From the NCBI GenBank assembly GCA_045113315.1, contig JBGUIX010000015.1:1-64000 (forward strand): DNA of 64,000 bases. Direction: 5' to 3'. This DNA is from RUG13091 sp045113315. GTDB lineage: Bacteria > Bacillota_I > Bacilli_A > RFN20 > CAG-826. The notes beneath the pieces were generated by a model, which saw nothing but the letters and a program-made list of their open reading frames with translations, did no database searches and had not been told where the DNA came from. Made by a program: the position numbers and the translations under genes. How positions within the stretch are numbered: position 1 is the stretch's first letter; each line of letters starts with the position of its first letter. Below are positions 51,699 through 60,861 of the stretch, piece by piece.

Positions 51699-52671
51699 CA
51701 TATTTAGCTTTAGCTTTTTCCGGATTGTATTTCCTAAATGGAATATATTTAGAAACATAACATAGATAATATTTATATTCTGGGTATTTAGAATTCGATA
51801 TTCCTTCTCCAAACATGGAACTACCTAAGAATAAGATGACGATAAATAACGCTCCAAACATACTCCAGTTAAAGATGAAATATGTATTTACATTAGCGCC
51901 AAGAGTGAAGAGGAATAGGGCTAGCCAGAAACCTTGTTCACCACAATAATTAGGGTGACGAGAATATGACCATAATCCAACTGTGTTAAAACCTCTTTTA
52001 TAAGGTAATTCTAATTCATCTAATTTCTTACCTTCTTTAAGAAGTTTTTTCTTGGTTTGTTGGAATTTCCATTGTTGTTCATCAGCGATTAATTCAATTA
52101 ATAAAAGAACAAAGACTAAGGAAGAGGCAATATAATCAAAGACTCCAAAGGAAACCCCGCTATCCATGACCGCAACCATTGGGAAAGTCATTGCTAAGAC
52201 TAAAGCGTTTTGGAATAAAGAGATGAAGAATAAATTGAATAATGCCCAACGGACGTAGTGACCTTTAAACATCTTGTTTTCTCTTAAAATAACCCAGCGA
52301 TAATCTTCTTCACCGGTCCAGAATTTAATCGAATAAGCCCCTTTTCTAGCGAAATTAAATGTTAATCTTATTCCCCATAGGGTAATAAGTACCGCCATAA
52401 CGATCAGGCGAGGATGAAAACCGCCTTTAACAGTAACTACCCAGGCATAAGCAATAGGTAATAATGACCATAATTTATCCATCTGGGAATTGTTTCTAGA
52501 TATTTCACCAACGATGAAACAATATAAAACACTAGATCCACAGATGATTCCTAAGATAAGTAAAGTATCTAATTGATTAGAAGATAGATTAAAGCCATTA
52601 AAGACAAATCCTAATATCGCTAAAGTGATACATGTTAAAGCGGTGATAACTGTTCCAATATACTTTTTCAT
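51679..52671 (-). CDS. DUF1295 membrane protein (steroid-reductase/isoprenylcysteine-methyltransferase-like)
   Basis: A 330-residue membrane protein with about eight segments. The signature DEQQWKFQQTK...GLWSYSRHPNYCGEQGFW is that of DUF1295, related to 3-oxo-5-alpha-steroid dehydrogenase and ICMT folds. Substrate unknown in bacteria; methylation or reduction of a lipid is possible. The gene with its terminator lies inside a split copy of the small-peptide module, so it appears to be a later arrival. Confidence 0.85.
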   Translation of the reverse strand: MKKYIGTVITALTCITLAILGFVFNGFNLSSNQLDTLLILGIICGSSVLYCFIVGEISRNNSQMDKLWSLLPIAYAWVVTVKGGFHPRLIVMAVLITLWGIRLTFNFARKGAYSIKFWTGEEDYRWVILRENKMFKGHYVRWALFNLFFISLFQNALVLAMTFPMVAVMDSGVSFGVFDYIASSLVFVLLLIELIADEQQWKFQQTKKKLLKEGKKLDELELPYKRGFNTVGLWSYSRHPNYCGEQGFWLALFLFTLGANVNTYFIFNWSMFGALFIVILFLGSSMFGEGISNSKYPEYKYYLCYVSKYIPFRKYNPEKAKAKYEKNHHE

Positions 52672-52835
52672 AAAATAATGTCCTTACAGAAAACGTAATA
52701 TTTGTATCATACATAGATAGAAATATAAAAGTATTTTGAAATATATAGATACATAATTAGGTTTTTGTCTCGTGTTTTAAAGCGAAAAAAAGCTTATAAA
52801 AACTTTATTAGCTTTTCATTGAAAAAATACGTACG

Positions 52836-52925
52836 TCAGTATAATATGTATTTATCCATAAGCACTTCCTCCTTTCTTGTTTTTTACTACTTAGCTCAAT
52901 CGGAGGGGACGCCTATACAAGTAAG
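52836..52925 (-). pseudogene. Peptide D, 5' half with ribosome binding site and leader
   Basis: AAAGGAGGAAGTGCTT then ATG (52859) and seven codons before TGA (52836-52838). Upstream is CCCCTCCGATTGAG, the anti-Shine-Dalgarno block found in module B. The frame loses similarity to peptide B within a few codons, matching the break at 51667. Confidence 0.5.
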
Positions 52926-52953
52926 GGAGAAGCAATTCTTCCTTTTCTTTTTC

Positions 52954-52982
52954 TTGAATGTTCTTATGAAGCAATTTAACAT
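52954..52982 (+). promoter_or_regulatory. Antisense-RNA promoter, module C
   Basis: TTGAAT (52954-52959), 17 nt, TAACAT (52977-52982); predicted start 52989. Confidence 0.65.
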
Positions 52983-52988
52983 ATTGAT

Positions 52989-53048
52989 GTAACAATAGTT
53001 ACGTATAGGTAGATTAATTAGTGGTGACTAATCTATCTATCTTTTTTT
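52989..53048 (+). ncRNA. Putative antitoxin RNA C
   Basis: GTAAC-aata-GTTAC hairpin, GTATAGG, then a stem ATTAG..CTAAT inside AGATTA..TAATCT followed by a seven-T run (53042-53048), a convincing terminator. It overlaps the end of peptide C. Confidence 0.65.
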
Positions 53049-53101
53049 AAAGTTATTATTAGCAATAACAATAAAACCATAAAAGCTATTAAAAGCCTCA
53101 T
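53033..53101 (-). CDS. Hydrophobic peptide C (22 aa), possible type I toxin
   Basis: A 22-codon frame: MRLLIAFMVLLLLLIITLKK then DR, a membrane-spanning core with a basic end. AAAGGAGAT (53107-53115) precedes it and TCTCCT further upstream (plus-strand 53148-53153) can mask it. GTTACGTATAGG (52998) is inverted at 53155-53167 (CCTATACGTAAC), again permitting mRNA 5'-3' pairing. It is a close relative of peptide A in the first eight residues. Confidence 0.62.
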   Translation of the reverse strand: MRLLIAFMVLLLLLIITLKKDR

Positions 53102-53293
53102 AGGCACCATCTCCTTTCGAGTCCTACCATCGCTAGCGATCGGTCACAGGAGACGCCTATACGTAACTACGAGGAAGATAAAATATCCTCCTACTATACA
53201 AATAGGGGGTGGAAATTCCAAAATGTTCAAAAAAATGAGACAAATTTTTTATTAATCTATGATTAAAAATATTTATGTTATAATAGGATAGTT

Positions 53294-53929
53294 ATGAAAT
53301 ATTTAGTTATTGTTTCCACATTATTTGTAATCGGCTCATTAGTGGGATGGGTTATTGAATTATTCTTTAGAAGATTTGTTTCACAGAAAAAGTGGATGAA
53401 TCCTGGATTTTTGACTGGCCCATATCTCCCAATATATGGATCAGGAGTAGTGGTTTTATATGCGATTAGCAATATGCCTTTAGGTATTTCGATTAAAGTT
53501 TGGGATATTATCGTCCGTATTCTTATCATCGGTGTGGGGATGACATTAATCGAATTTATCGCTGGTTTAATATTTATTAAAGGCTTAAAAGTTAAATTGT
53601 GGGATTATTCAGATCAAAAAGGCAATATCATGGGTATTATCTGCCCACAGTTCTCTTTAATTTGGATTATCGTTGGTTCTTTATATTATTTCTTTGTGAA
53701 TCCATTTTTAGTGATTGGTATTAACTGGATTAGTGAAAATTTAATCTACACCTATTTTATAGGCGCTTTTATCGGGATGATGGTGGTTGATTTCGCTTAT
53801 TCGATTCATCTCGCCACAAAATTAAAAGAATTTAAGGAACTTCAAGGTATGCGATTTGAAGATTTTAAAAAAGAATTCAAAAAACGTATTAAAAGTATCA
53901 ATCTAATTAAGAAAGAAAAAGATGAATAA
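53294..53929 (+). CDS. CmpB-type putative ABC-transporter membrane protein
   Basis: A 211-residue protein with about five membrane segments and the block KWMNPGFLTGPYLPIYGSG, typical of the ABC_trans_CmpB family. A TATAAT box at 53279-53284 lies 9 nt from the ATG, so the leader is very short. Its last bases overlap the next gene by 8 nt. Role unknown. Confidence 0.8.
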   Translation: MKYLVIVSTLFVIGSLVGWVIELFFRRFVSQKKWMNPGFLTGPYLPIYGSGVVVLYAISNMPLGISIKVWDIIVRILIIGVGMTLIEFIAGLIFIKGLKVKLWDYSDQKGNIMGIICPQFSLIWIIVGSLYYFFVNPFLVIGINWISENLIYTYFIGAFIGMMVVDFAYSIHLATKLKEFKELQGMRFEDFKKEFKKRIKSINLIKKEKDE

Positions 53930-54527
53930 AATCGATTTAATAATTGTGGATTATAAAAATATGAAAGAGGAAGATATTCCCTCTCTTTCTTTTTTAAGCG
54001 AAGAAGATTTATCTTCTATCAATAAAATAAAATTAGAAAAAGTAAAGATAGAAAAAGCTATTTCTACCGCTATTAAAAATAAATATATAAAGGATTATTA
54101 TTTATCTAATAAAGGTAAACCTTTATCTAAAGATATATATTTTAATATCTCCCATAGTGGTTCTAAGTTAGTTTTAGCCTTAGATAAATCTTATCCAGTG
54201 GGTGTAGATATAGAAGAGATTAAAGATCATAAAATCGATTTAAAAGATAAAGTTTGTAGTGAATTAGAAAAACAATATGTTAAAAATTATAAATCTTTCT
54301 TAGAGATTTGGACCAACAAAGAATCTTTAATTAAGTGTATTGGTGAAACGATATTTAAAAGTATTAAATCAATCACTTCTTTACCGATAAATGGAAGAAA
54401 GATTTATGAAGATGAAATATATTTTTCTAAAACAATAGAAATCGATAACTATATATTAAGTGTCACTATTAAAAATAGTGATGAATTTGATTTAAACATC
54501 ATTAATATCGATCCTTCGTCCTTATGA
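53922..54527 (+). CDS. 4'-phosphopantetheinyl transferase (Sfp-like)
   Basis: A 201-residue protein with the PPTase motifs: KGKPLSKDIYFNISHSGSKL (P-box and FNISHS), VGVDIEEI (magnesium-binding GVDIE) and EIWTNKESLIKCIG (WTxKES). It transfers phosphopantetheine from CoA to carrier proteins. The domain is on the short side but all core residues are there. It overlaps the genes on both sides by 4-8 nt, so the four genes 53294-55484 form one operon. No NRPS or PKS is in the window. Confidence 0.9.
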   Translation: MNKIDLIIVDYKNMKEEDIPSLSFLSEEDLSSINKIKLEKVKIEKAISTAIKNKYIKDYYLSNKGKPLSKDIYFNISHSGSKLVLALDKSYPVGVDIEEIKDHKIDLKDKVCSELEKQYVKNYKSFLEIWTNKESLIKCIGETIFKSIKSITSLPINGRKIYEDEIYFSKTIEIDNYILSVTIKNSDEFDLNIINIDPSSL

Positions 54528-55063
54528 AAGTAGTGAATTATATTAACGATAAAAATATTAGAAAGGATGTTGAGCCTTTATTTCTTATTTCTTTTCCAGA
54601 AACTGAAAGACCAGGTCCTGATGTCTTCTTTTCTTCTTTTAAGAAGGAATCTAATGTTTTATATGCTTTTTACGATAATGATAAGTTCATTGGATTTGCT
54701 TCTTTAATCATCTATAAAGATATCGCTTATATCTTCTTTTTAGCGGTATCTCCTTCTTTTCAGCATCAAGGTTATGGTAGTCAAATACTATCTATGATAA
54801 AAGAGATTTATAAAGATAAAGTCGTCTTACTTTGTTATGAAGAAGTAGATAAGAAATATGACGATTATGAAAATAGAAAGAAAAGAGAAAATTTCTATAA
54901 GAAAAATGGTTTCATCTCTAATAATTTAACTACCGAAGAATTCGGTGTGGTTTTTACGGTGGCTAGATATGGTTATAGAGAAGTAAGCTTTGAAGAATAT
55001 AAAAAGATATTTATCTTTGGTTTTGGTGAATTTGCGAAAGATTATATTAAAAGAGTAAAATAA
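54524..55063 (+). CDS. GNAT acetyltransferase
   Basis: A 179-residue N-acetyltransferase fold: AYIFFLAVSPSFQHQGYGSQ carries the acetyl-CoA loop (QxxGYG) and NFYKKNGFISNN is the typical C-terminal motif. Substrate unknown. It overlaps the PPTase gene by 4 nt. Confidence 0.82.
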   Translation: MKVVNYINDKNIRKDVEPLFLISFPETERPGPDVFFSSFKKESNVLYAFYDNDKFIGFASLIIYKDIAYIFFLAVSPSFQHQGYGSQILSMIKEIYKDKVVLLCYEEVDKKYDDYENRKKRENFYKKNGFISNNLTTEEFGVVFTVARYGYREVSFEEYKKIFIFGFGEFAKDYIKRVK

Positions 55064-55067
55064 CGAT

Positions 55068-55484
55068 ATGAAAAATGCTTGGATACAATTAAGAAGACAT
55101 TGGTTATATAACCTCATTACACTAATTATCTCTTTAGTTATAGGAGCGGGTATTTTCTTATTATATTTCTTTTTAAGAAATAGAGCTTTCATAGATGCCG
55201 TCAATGGTATTACAATTGGAGCGATCGTGGTTAGTTTATCTGGTGTATTAGCCTGGCTATCATTTTTAGGAGCGTTTGATACATTTGCCTTTGGTTTTAA
55301 GCAACTAGGATCGATGTTATTCGCTAAAGACGCAAGAAGAGATGGTTCTTTTTCTGATTATCGAGATAGCAAAAGAGAAAAAAGAAATAATTCCACATAT
55401 AATTTTATCGCTATTATCGCTGCCGGATTAATTTTATTAATAGCGGTCTTAGTTTTAGAAATAATCTATCACACAAAATTCTAA
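55068..55484 (+). CDS. DUF3899-like membrane protein
   Basis: A 138-residue protein with three membrane segments (about 15-36, 46-68, 113-134) and the loop GAFDTFAFGFKQLGSMLF with a charged stretch SDYRDSKREKR, in the style of DUF3899. Function unknown. It ends the operon. Confidence 0.65.
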   Translation: MKNAWIQLRRHWLYNLITLIISLVIGAGIFLLYFFLRNRAFIDAVNGITIGAIVVSLSGVLAWLSFLGAFDTFAFGFKQLGSMLFAKDARRDGSFSDYRDSKREKRNNSTYNFIAIIAAGLILLIAVLVLEIIYHTKF

Positions 55485-55499
55485 TAATTATTATTGAAT

Positions 55500-55522
55500 A
55501 GGCCCCTTCGAGGGGCTATAAT
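55500..55522 (+). terminator. UUCG-type hairpin
   Basis: GCCCC-TTCGA-GGGGC, a very stable stem, followed by TATAATTA rather than a full T run. Confidence 0.6.
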
Positions 55523-55524
55523 TA

Positions 55525-55594
55525 GTCTAACAGGTCTAACAGGTCTAACAAAAAATGAAGTCTAACAGGTCTAACAGGTCTAACAAAAAATCGG
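55525..55594 (+). repeat. Two tandem 35-bp units built from GTCTAACAG
   Basis: Each unit is GTCTAACAG, GTCTAACAG, GTCTAACAAAAAAT plus 3 variable bases; the two units differ only in the last three bases (GAA against CGG). They end 12 nt before the ATPase ATG. They may be a regulatory array or a slippage product. Confidence 0.85.
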
Positions 55595-55605
55595 GGGTAC
55601 TTTTT

Positions 55606-56637
55606 ATGAATAGTGCATTCACCTTAACATTTGGTCAGCAGCCACAGAATTATATCGATAGGACATTAGATTCCAATCGTATTTATGATGACTTTAATTT
55701 AGATTTTCCTCTTTCCCATGTCTACATCATCACTGGTGTTAGAGGATCCGGTAAAACTGTTTTATTAACCGATGTCTCTAATCGATTTAAAGATAATAGT
55801 GATTGGGTTGTCGTGGATGTTAATCCTAATCGTGAAATATTAAGTCAGATTGCCGCTCAAATTTATGATAATACAAATGTTAAACACCTATTTTTAAAGG
55901 CTTCTTTTTCGTTTTCCTTTCATGGCTTTGGTTTTACTATTGAAGGCAAAGAACCTGTTTCAAATGTGAAAACGATCTTAGAAAAAATGCTCGATGTATT
56001 AAATAAGAATCACAAAAAAGTGTTAATCACTATCGATGAAATATCTAACAATCTCCACACAAGATCATTTGTGCATGACTTCCAAAGCTTATTAAGAGAT
56101 AACTACGAAATCTTCCTTTTGATGACTGGCTTATATGAAAACGTTTTTTCTTTACAAAACAATAAAAATCTTACCTTCTTGTACCGCGCTCCAAAAATAG
56201 ACTTAAAGCCTTTAGATATTAATATGGTATATGACAAATATGCCCAAATATTTACCTCGGAAAATAGTGAGACCATCCGCCAATTAGCGGAACTTACCAA
56301 AGGTTATGCGTTTGCTTATCAAGTTGTTGGTTTTCTATTCTCGAAATATAAAGTTTTTAATAAGATTTTTGATGAACTTGATAAATATTTATCACTTTAC
56401 ACTTATGACAAAATTTGGGCTAATCTTCCTTCCCAAGAAAAGAAATTCTTAAAATGCTTTAAAAGTGATACCGCAACTACAGAAGAAATTAATAAATTTT
56501 TTAACGGTAATATCAAAGCGACATCCGTTTATAGAGATCGTTTAATTAAACGCGGCTTAATCGATGGGGATGGAAGAGGCAATAACACTTTGACATTACC
56601 TAGATTTGAACAATTTATAAATCGGCAAGAAATATAG
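55606..56637 (+). CDS. P-loop ATPase (AAA/archaeal-type)
   Basis: A 343-residue protein with YIITGVRGSGKTVLLT (Walker A, about residue 45), VLITIDEISNN (Walker B, about 144) and a C-terminal winged-helix region (EEINKFFNGNIKATSVYRDR). The order resembles STAND-like or archaeal-type AAA ATPases seen in mobile regions. ATG 55606 is preferred, with GGGGGT upstream; an in-frame start at 55555 would translate the tandem repeats. Confidence 0.78.
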   Translation: MNSAFTLTFGQQPQNYIDRTLDSNRIYDDFNLDFPLSHVYIITGVRGSGKTVLLTDVSNRFKDNSDWVVVDVNPNREILSQIAAQIYDNTNVKHLFLKASFSFSFHGFGFTIEGKEPVSNVKTILEKMLDVLNKNHKKVLITIDEISNNLHTRSFVHDFQSLLRDNYEIFLLMTGLYENVFSLQNNKNLTFLYRAPKIDLKPLDINMVYDKYAQIFTSENSETIRQLAELTKGYAFAYQVVGFLFSKYKVFNKIFDELDKYLSLYTYDKIWANLPSQEKKFLKCFKSDTATTEEINKFFNGNIKATSVYRDRLIKRGLIDGDGRGNNTLTLPRFEQFINRQEI

Positions 56638-56659
56638 TTTAATTCCATATTTTTGACTT

Positions 56660-56690
56660 CAAAATGGGCATTTAGGCTCATTTTTTATTT
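56660..56690 (+). terminator. Probable terminator
   Basis: AAAATGGGC and GGCTCATTTT form an imperfect stem followed by a T-rich run. Confidence 0.5.
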
Positions 56691-56702
56691 TTACAAATTA
56701 CT

Positions 56703-56731
56703 TTACTTGCTTTATGTGTGTGTTATATAAT
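56703..56731 (+). promoter_or_regulatory. Promoter of the subtilase operon
   Basis: TTACTT (56703-56708), 17 nt, TATAAT (56726-56731), then GAGGAGGT before the ATG at 56777. Confidence 0.65.
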
Positions 56732-56776
56732 AAACGCACTTTTTACATTTCGTACACACGAGAGGAGGTAAAAGTT

Positions 56777-59700
56777 ATGAAGAAAATAGGTCTACTTCTA
56801 GTAAGTGTTACCGGAATATTAGCCTTAACAGGATGCTCCGCTAGCGCAAACAAAGAAGAAATGCCAGTCAGAGACAAACGCATTATCGTCGAAGTTGGTT
56901 ACGACGTGAAGAGTTTGACTAGTGAAGGCATTAAAAACTCCCAACAATTCGTTTACAACAACATTAAAGAGTTAGCGACAAGAAACATCCGCAAAACTCA
57001 AAGTTATGACACATTAGTGAACGCATTCGTTCTTGAAGTCAATGAAAACGATATTGAAAAGATTAAACAAGTACCTGGCGTTAAAAGCGTTACCGTAGAC
57101 AAGATTCATGCCGAACAAGTCTATCAAAACGATGGCGCTGTCCCATTAGTGATCACAAGAGATGGTGGTTCTGTGGAAGAAAACATTTCCGCCACAACGA
57201 TGAATAAGCCAGAAGGCACTAATGATGGTGAAGGTACAATCGTTGCCATCTTAGATAACGAATTCCATTTAAGAGGTAAAACAAGTACTGAAGCAGCTTG
57301 GCATCATGAAGTTTATGATCCATTAGCGGTAGGTGTAAAAACCAAATATACGTTTGATGACATTAAATCATTTGTTTCTAAAGGTCTAAATGCGAAACAA
57401 ACAAGTACCACAGCGGGTAATGAAGGTTCCTTATATTTCAATAACAAGGTCCCATTCTATTACGACTATGGTGGAACATCTATCAATTATGGACAAGCCG
57501 GTACTCCAAAACATGACGTCCATAGTGATACCGATTATCACGGTAGCCATGTTAGTTCCATTACCGCTGCTAATGCGCCTACATATAAAGGTATTGCTCC
57601 AAAAGCTCAATTAGCGTTAATGAAAGTCTTTACCGAATATGACGCAAAAGGTGGTATCGGTGAAGCCGCTGGCCTACCAAGCCATACAGGTGCTTATGAT
57701 TCATGTATCCTTTCAGCCTTAGAAGACTGCGTGAAATTAAAAGTTGATGGTATCAACATGTCCTTAGGTAGTGACTTAGGTGACTTCGATACTGATTCCA
57801 TCACCATGAAAGTCTTAAGCAAATTACAAGATGAAGGCATTATGAGTGCTATCTCCGCTGGTAACAACGGCAAAACATCATTCTCCTTCGTCGGTGCTTA
57901 TGCTAACTGGGGAACAGAAATGGTGGAAACTGGCTGTTTAGGTAGCTATGCCAATAGCAGTGATTCCACAATCGTCGCTTCTGGTCAACCAACTAAAATT
58001 TTCTATGAATACGGCATCGTCGTTAATGGACAAACCGTTCCATATCAAGATCAAGTCGTCAATAGAAATGAATATGATCCAGACTTCAGTGAAGAACACC
58101 GCTTAAAGGATTTAGGCAATCAATCTTGGGTTTATGTCCCAGGCTTCGGTTTAGAAAGTGACTATACCGGACTCGATGTCCAAGGTAAAGTCGCCGTCGT
58201 CAATCGTGGTAGTTCTTCATTCGCTGATAAATATATGACGGCGAGAAGCCATCGTGCTAGCGGCTTAATCGTTATCAATAACGACCCAACCGCGACAGAC
58301 TTCACCTTCTCCATGAGTTTCGGTGATACAGAACCAAATATGCCTGTGGCATATGTCTTATATAAAGATAAAGGCATCTTCTCTAGTGATCCACGTCATG
58401 GTGATTACACATTATTAGCAGAAGGTGGTGAAGAAAGCGTTAACCCAGCCGCTTATACCGTCTCCACATTCTCTAGTGATGGCGCTAGATTCGATCTAGA
58501 TTTAAAACCAGATGTCACCACCCCTGGTGATAACATCAAAGGTGCGGTTCCAGAACACGCATTAACCAACAAAACCAAAGAAGAAAAAGAAGCTTTGAAA
58601 AATAAAGCCTATGCATATTTAAGTGGTACCTCCATGGCCGCTCCTAACTATGCTGGTGCTCAAGCTCTCTTATTATCCAAAGTTGCTAAAAACGGAACAG
58701 AAGCAGAAATATCTGCTTATCGTAAAACAATCGATATGAGATTGATGTCGACTGCTGATCCAATGGAAGATTTGTATCCAAATCCCGAAGATTTAGCGGA
58801 AGATCCAGCTACAACAGAGAAAACCATCTCCTCACCAAGAATTCAAGGTGCTGGTATGGTCGACTTAGAAGGCGCGTTAGCAACCGATGTTTATTTAGAA
58901 GGTTTAGACGCAACTGGCCAAAAAGGTATTAAGAGAAGCAAAATTGTTTTAAGAAACAATCCTGATATCGCTAAAGGTGATATTAAATTATCATTCTTAG
59001 CTCATAACGAAAGCGACGAAGATAGAAATTATAACGTCACCGTTAGTGTTATGAGACCAGCGGTTGCTCATCCAAACAACTTAGTTTCTAAAGAATATAA
59101 TTTCAAAGGCGAAATCGATGCCATTGAAAACTTCCCAGGTAAATCCTATTATGATGTTTCCTTAGGAAGAATGGAAGTTGCTGGTGGTGCCTTCGCCTAT
59201 AGAGATGTCTATAAAGTTAGTAAAGATATTCAATATTTCGCTAGTGAAGCAGATTATCGAGATTATGAATACTATAAAGACAAAGATCCAGAAGAAGCCC
59301 AGAAATATTATTCCGTGATTAAAGAAGGATATTACTATAATGCTTCTGAATCAACTAGTGGCACTGATTGGAAAGACTTACCAAGTTTTGAAGCTCAATC
59401 AGTCATGGATAAACAAATCGCCACATTTACACAAAGTGTAACCATCAAACCAGGTGAAAGCACTGTCACCTTAAATCCATATTCTTTAACTGAACAAGAT
59501 AAGAAAGATATCTTAGATGTTTATGAATACGGCTCTATGATCGAAGGCTATGTGACCTTAGAAAGTACAGATGGTCATACTGACTTATCAATTCCTTATT
59601 TAGGTTTCTATTCCGGAACTGATAAGAATAGCGAAGCTAGCTATGATAGCGCTCCAGTCGTGGAACCATTCTCATTTGAAAAAGATCCAACTAAGATCTA

Positions 59701-60859
59701 TCCATCTTATTATCTAAACGATATCGCCAGATCCTTAATCGGTAAGGATAACGCGAATATGGAGTCCATGATGGTGGCGGGTAAAGTCGATTCTCCAGAC
59801 TTACTCGATGTCGATAAGATTCGTAGTAACGACTTATCATTCGAAGACTTAACTGGTTTCTATCCATTAGGTACAGATCCACGTACTAATGAATATGTTG
59901 AGGATCCTTCTAATAACTTATATTTAGGTAGTGATCAAACAAATACATTAGTCATTCAACAGTTCGTTCTAAGAAGCGTTGATAATAACTATTTCACCTT
60001 AACTAATAAAGCCACTGGTGAAGTGGTCCATAAGAGCGCTCTTGAAGATAACTTATACGGAACTACCGAAGGTAAATATTCCTTATATAAATCTCATGTC
60101 GATGCTGGTTTCTTAAGTGCTGGCTATGTCTGTCATAGAGCTTTAGCGGTTGTCCCAATGTATGATGAAATCACTGGTGAAACATTCCCAAGTGGTGAAT
60201 ACGAACTCAAATTCAACTACAAACTCGCTGGTACTGGTAACTGGGTAAGTAAAGCCTACACCTTACATATTGATAGTGAAGCTCCAGAAGTGACCACGAT
60301 CAAACAGTACAAGAAAGATGGCGTTGATAGAGTGAGATTCGATCTTAAAGACGAAAAAATCGCTTACGCGGTTGTCGGCTTAAACAGAGTGGAAGTTCAA
60401 TATGATGAAGCCAAGAAAACTTACTTCATCGATGAAGAAAAAGAATTCATTATGAACTGTATGAACGATGTTTCCGCGACCGGTGGTAGAAGATTATTCA
60501 TAAGAGCGATCGATTATGCGAGAGGCTCTATTGGATGTATCATCCACTTCAATAATGAAAACGATATGAATAAAGGCGTGACCACTGTTCAAGGCAAGAA
60601 CTTAACAGTTGCTCATGACTTCAAATATGAAAAAGGTGTCTTAACCATCATTGATAACTTCGGTAATCCAGTGGATGTCAAAGGCGACTTATTCATCAAC
60701 AATGAAAAATACGATCCATTAAATCCTATAAAGAATAAAGGTAATTACACATGGGTAATCGTATTAGCTAGTGTCGGTGGTGGTTTATTACTCATCGGCG
60801 GTGGCGTATTCCTATTCTTCTTCTTAAGAAAAAGAAAATTAGGAAAAGGAGGTAAATAA
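56777..60859 (+). CDS. Subtilisin-like (S8) cell-surface protease, lipoprotein with C-terminal membrane anchor
   Basis: A 1360-residue lactocepin/C5a-peptidase-like serine protease. The signal MKKIGLLLVSVTGILALTGC has a lipobox. The triad is Asp in IVAILDNEF (about 160), His in DYHGSHVSS (about 255) and Ser in LSGTSMAAP (about 619), with SAGNNGK for the oxyanion region and a PA-type insert between. The long C-terminal part is Fn3-like and ends in a membrane segment plus RKRKLGKGGK. Two anchors on one protein are unusual. ATG 56777 has an ideal GAGGAGGT. It is followed after 2 nt by a peptide-binding lipoprotein, suggesting use of peptides as nutrients. Confidence 0.88.
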   Translation: MKKIGLLLVSVTGILALTGCSASANKEEMPVRDKRIIVEVGYDVKSLTSEGIKNSQQFVYNNIKELATRNIRKTQSYDTLVNAFVLEVNENDIEKIKQVPGVKSVTVDKIHAEQVYQNDGAVPLVITRDGGSVEENISATTMNKPEGTNDGEGTIVAILDNEFHLRGKTSTEAAWHHEVYDPLAVGVKTKYTFDDIKSFVSKGLNAKQTSTTAGNEGSLYFNNKVPFYYDYGGTSINYGQAGTPKHDVHSDTDYHGSHVSSITAANAPTYKGIAPKAQLALMKVFTEYDAKGGIGEAAGLPSHTGAYDSCILSALEDCVKLKVDGINMSLGSDLGDFDTDSITMKVLSKLQDEGIMSAISAGNNGKTSFSFVGAYANWGTEMVETGCLGSYANSSDSTIVASGQPTKIFYEYGIVVNGQTVPYQDQVVNRNEYDPDFSEEHRLKDLGNQSWVYVPGFGLESDYTGLDVQGKVAVVNRGSSSFADKYMTARSHRASGLIVINNDPTATDFTFSMSFGDTEPNMPVAYVLYKDKGIFSSDPRHGDYTLLAEGGEESVNPAAYTVSTFSSDGARFDLDLKPDVTTPGDNIKGAVPEHALTNKTKEEKEALKNKAYAYLSGTSMAAPNYAGAQALLLSKVAKNGTEAEISAYRKTIDMRLMSTADPMEDLYPNPEDLAEDPATTEKTISSPRIQGAGMVDLEGALATDVYLEGLDATGQKGIKRSKIVLRNNPDIAKGDIKLSFLAHNESDEDRNYNVTVSVMRPAVAHPNNLVSKEYNFKGEIDAIENFPGKSYYDVSLGRMEVAGGAFAYRDVYKVSKDIQYFASEADYRDYEYYKDKDPEEAQKYYSVIKEGYYYNASESTSGTDWKDLPSFEAQSVMDKQIATFTQSVTIKPGESTVTLNPYSLTEQDKKDILDVYEYGSMIEGYVTLESTDGHTDLSIPYLGFYSGTDKNSEASYDSAPVVEPFSFEKDPTKIYPSYYLNDIARSLIGKDNANMESMMVAGKVDSPDLLDVDKIRSNDLSFEDLTGFYPLGTDPRTNEYVEDPSNNLYLGSDQTNTLVIQQFVLRSVDNNYFTLTNKATGEVVHKSALEDNLYGTTEGKYSLYKSHVDAGFLSAGYVCHRALAVVPMYDEITGETFPSGEYELKFNYKLAGTGNWVSKAYTLHIDSEAPEVTTIKQYKKDGVDRVRFDLKDEKIAYAVVGLNRVEVQYDEAKKTYFIDEEKEFIMNCMNDVSATGGRRLFIRAIDYARGSIGCIIHFNNENDMNKGVTTVQGKNLTVAHDFKYEKGVLTIIDNFGNPVDVKGDLFINNEKYDPLNPIKNKGNYTWVIVLASVGGGLLLIGGGVFLFFFLRKRKLGKGGK

Positions 60860-60861
60860 TT

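Noticed and set aside
55525..55594. CRISPR-like array
   Set aside because: The units are contiguous tandem repeats without unique spacers, and there are no cas genes in the window.
57390..57614. Alternative-frame 74-codon frame inside the subtilase gene
   Set aside because: Internal shadow frame overlapping conserved active-site coding sequence.
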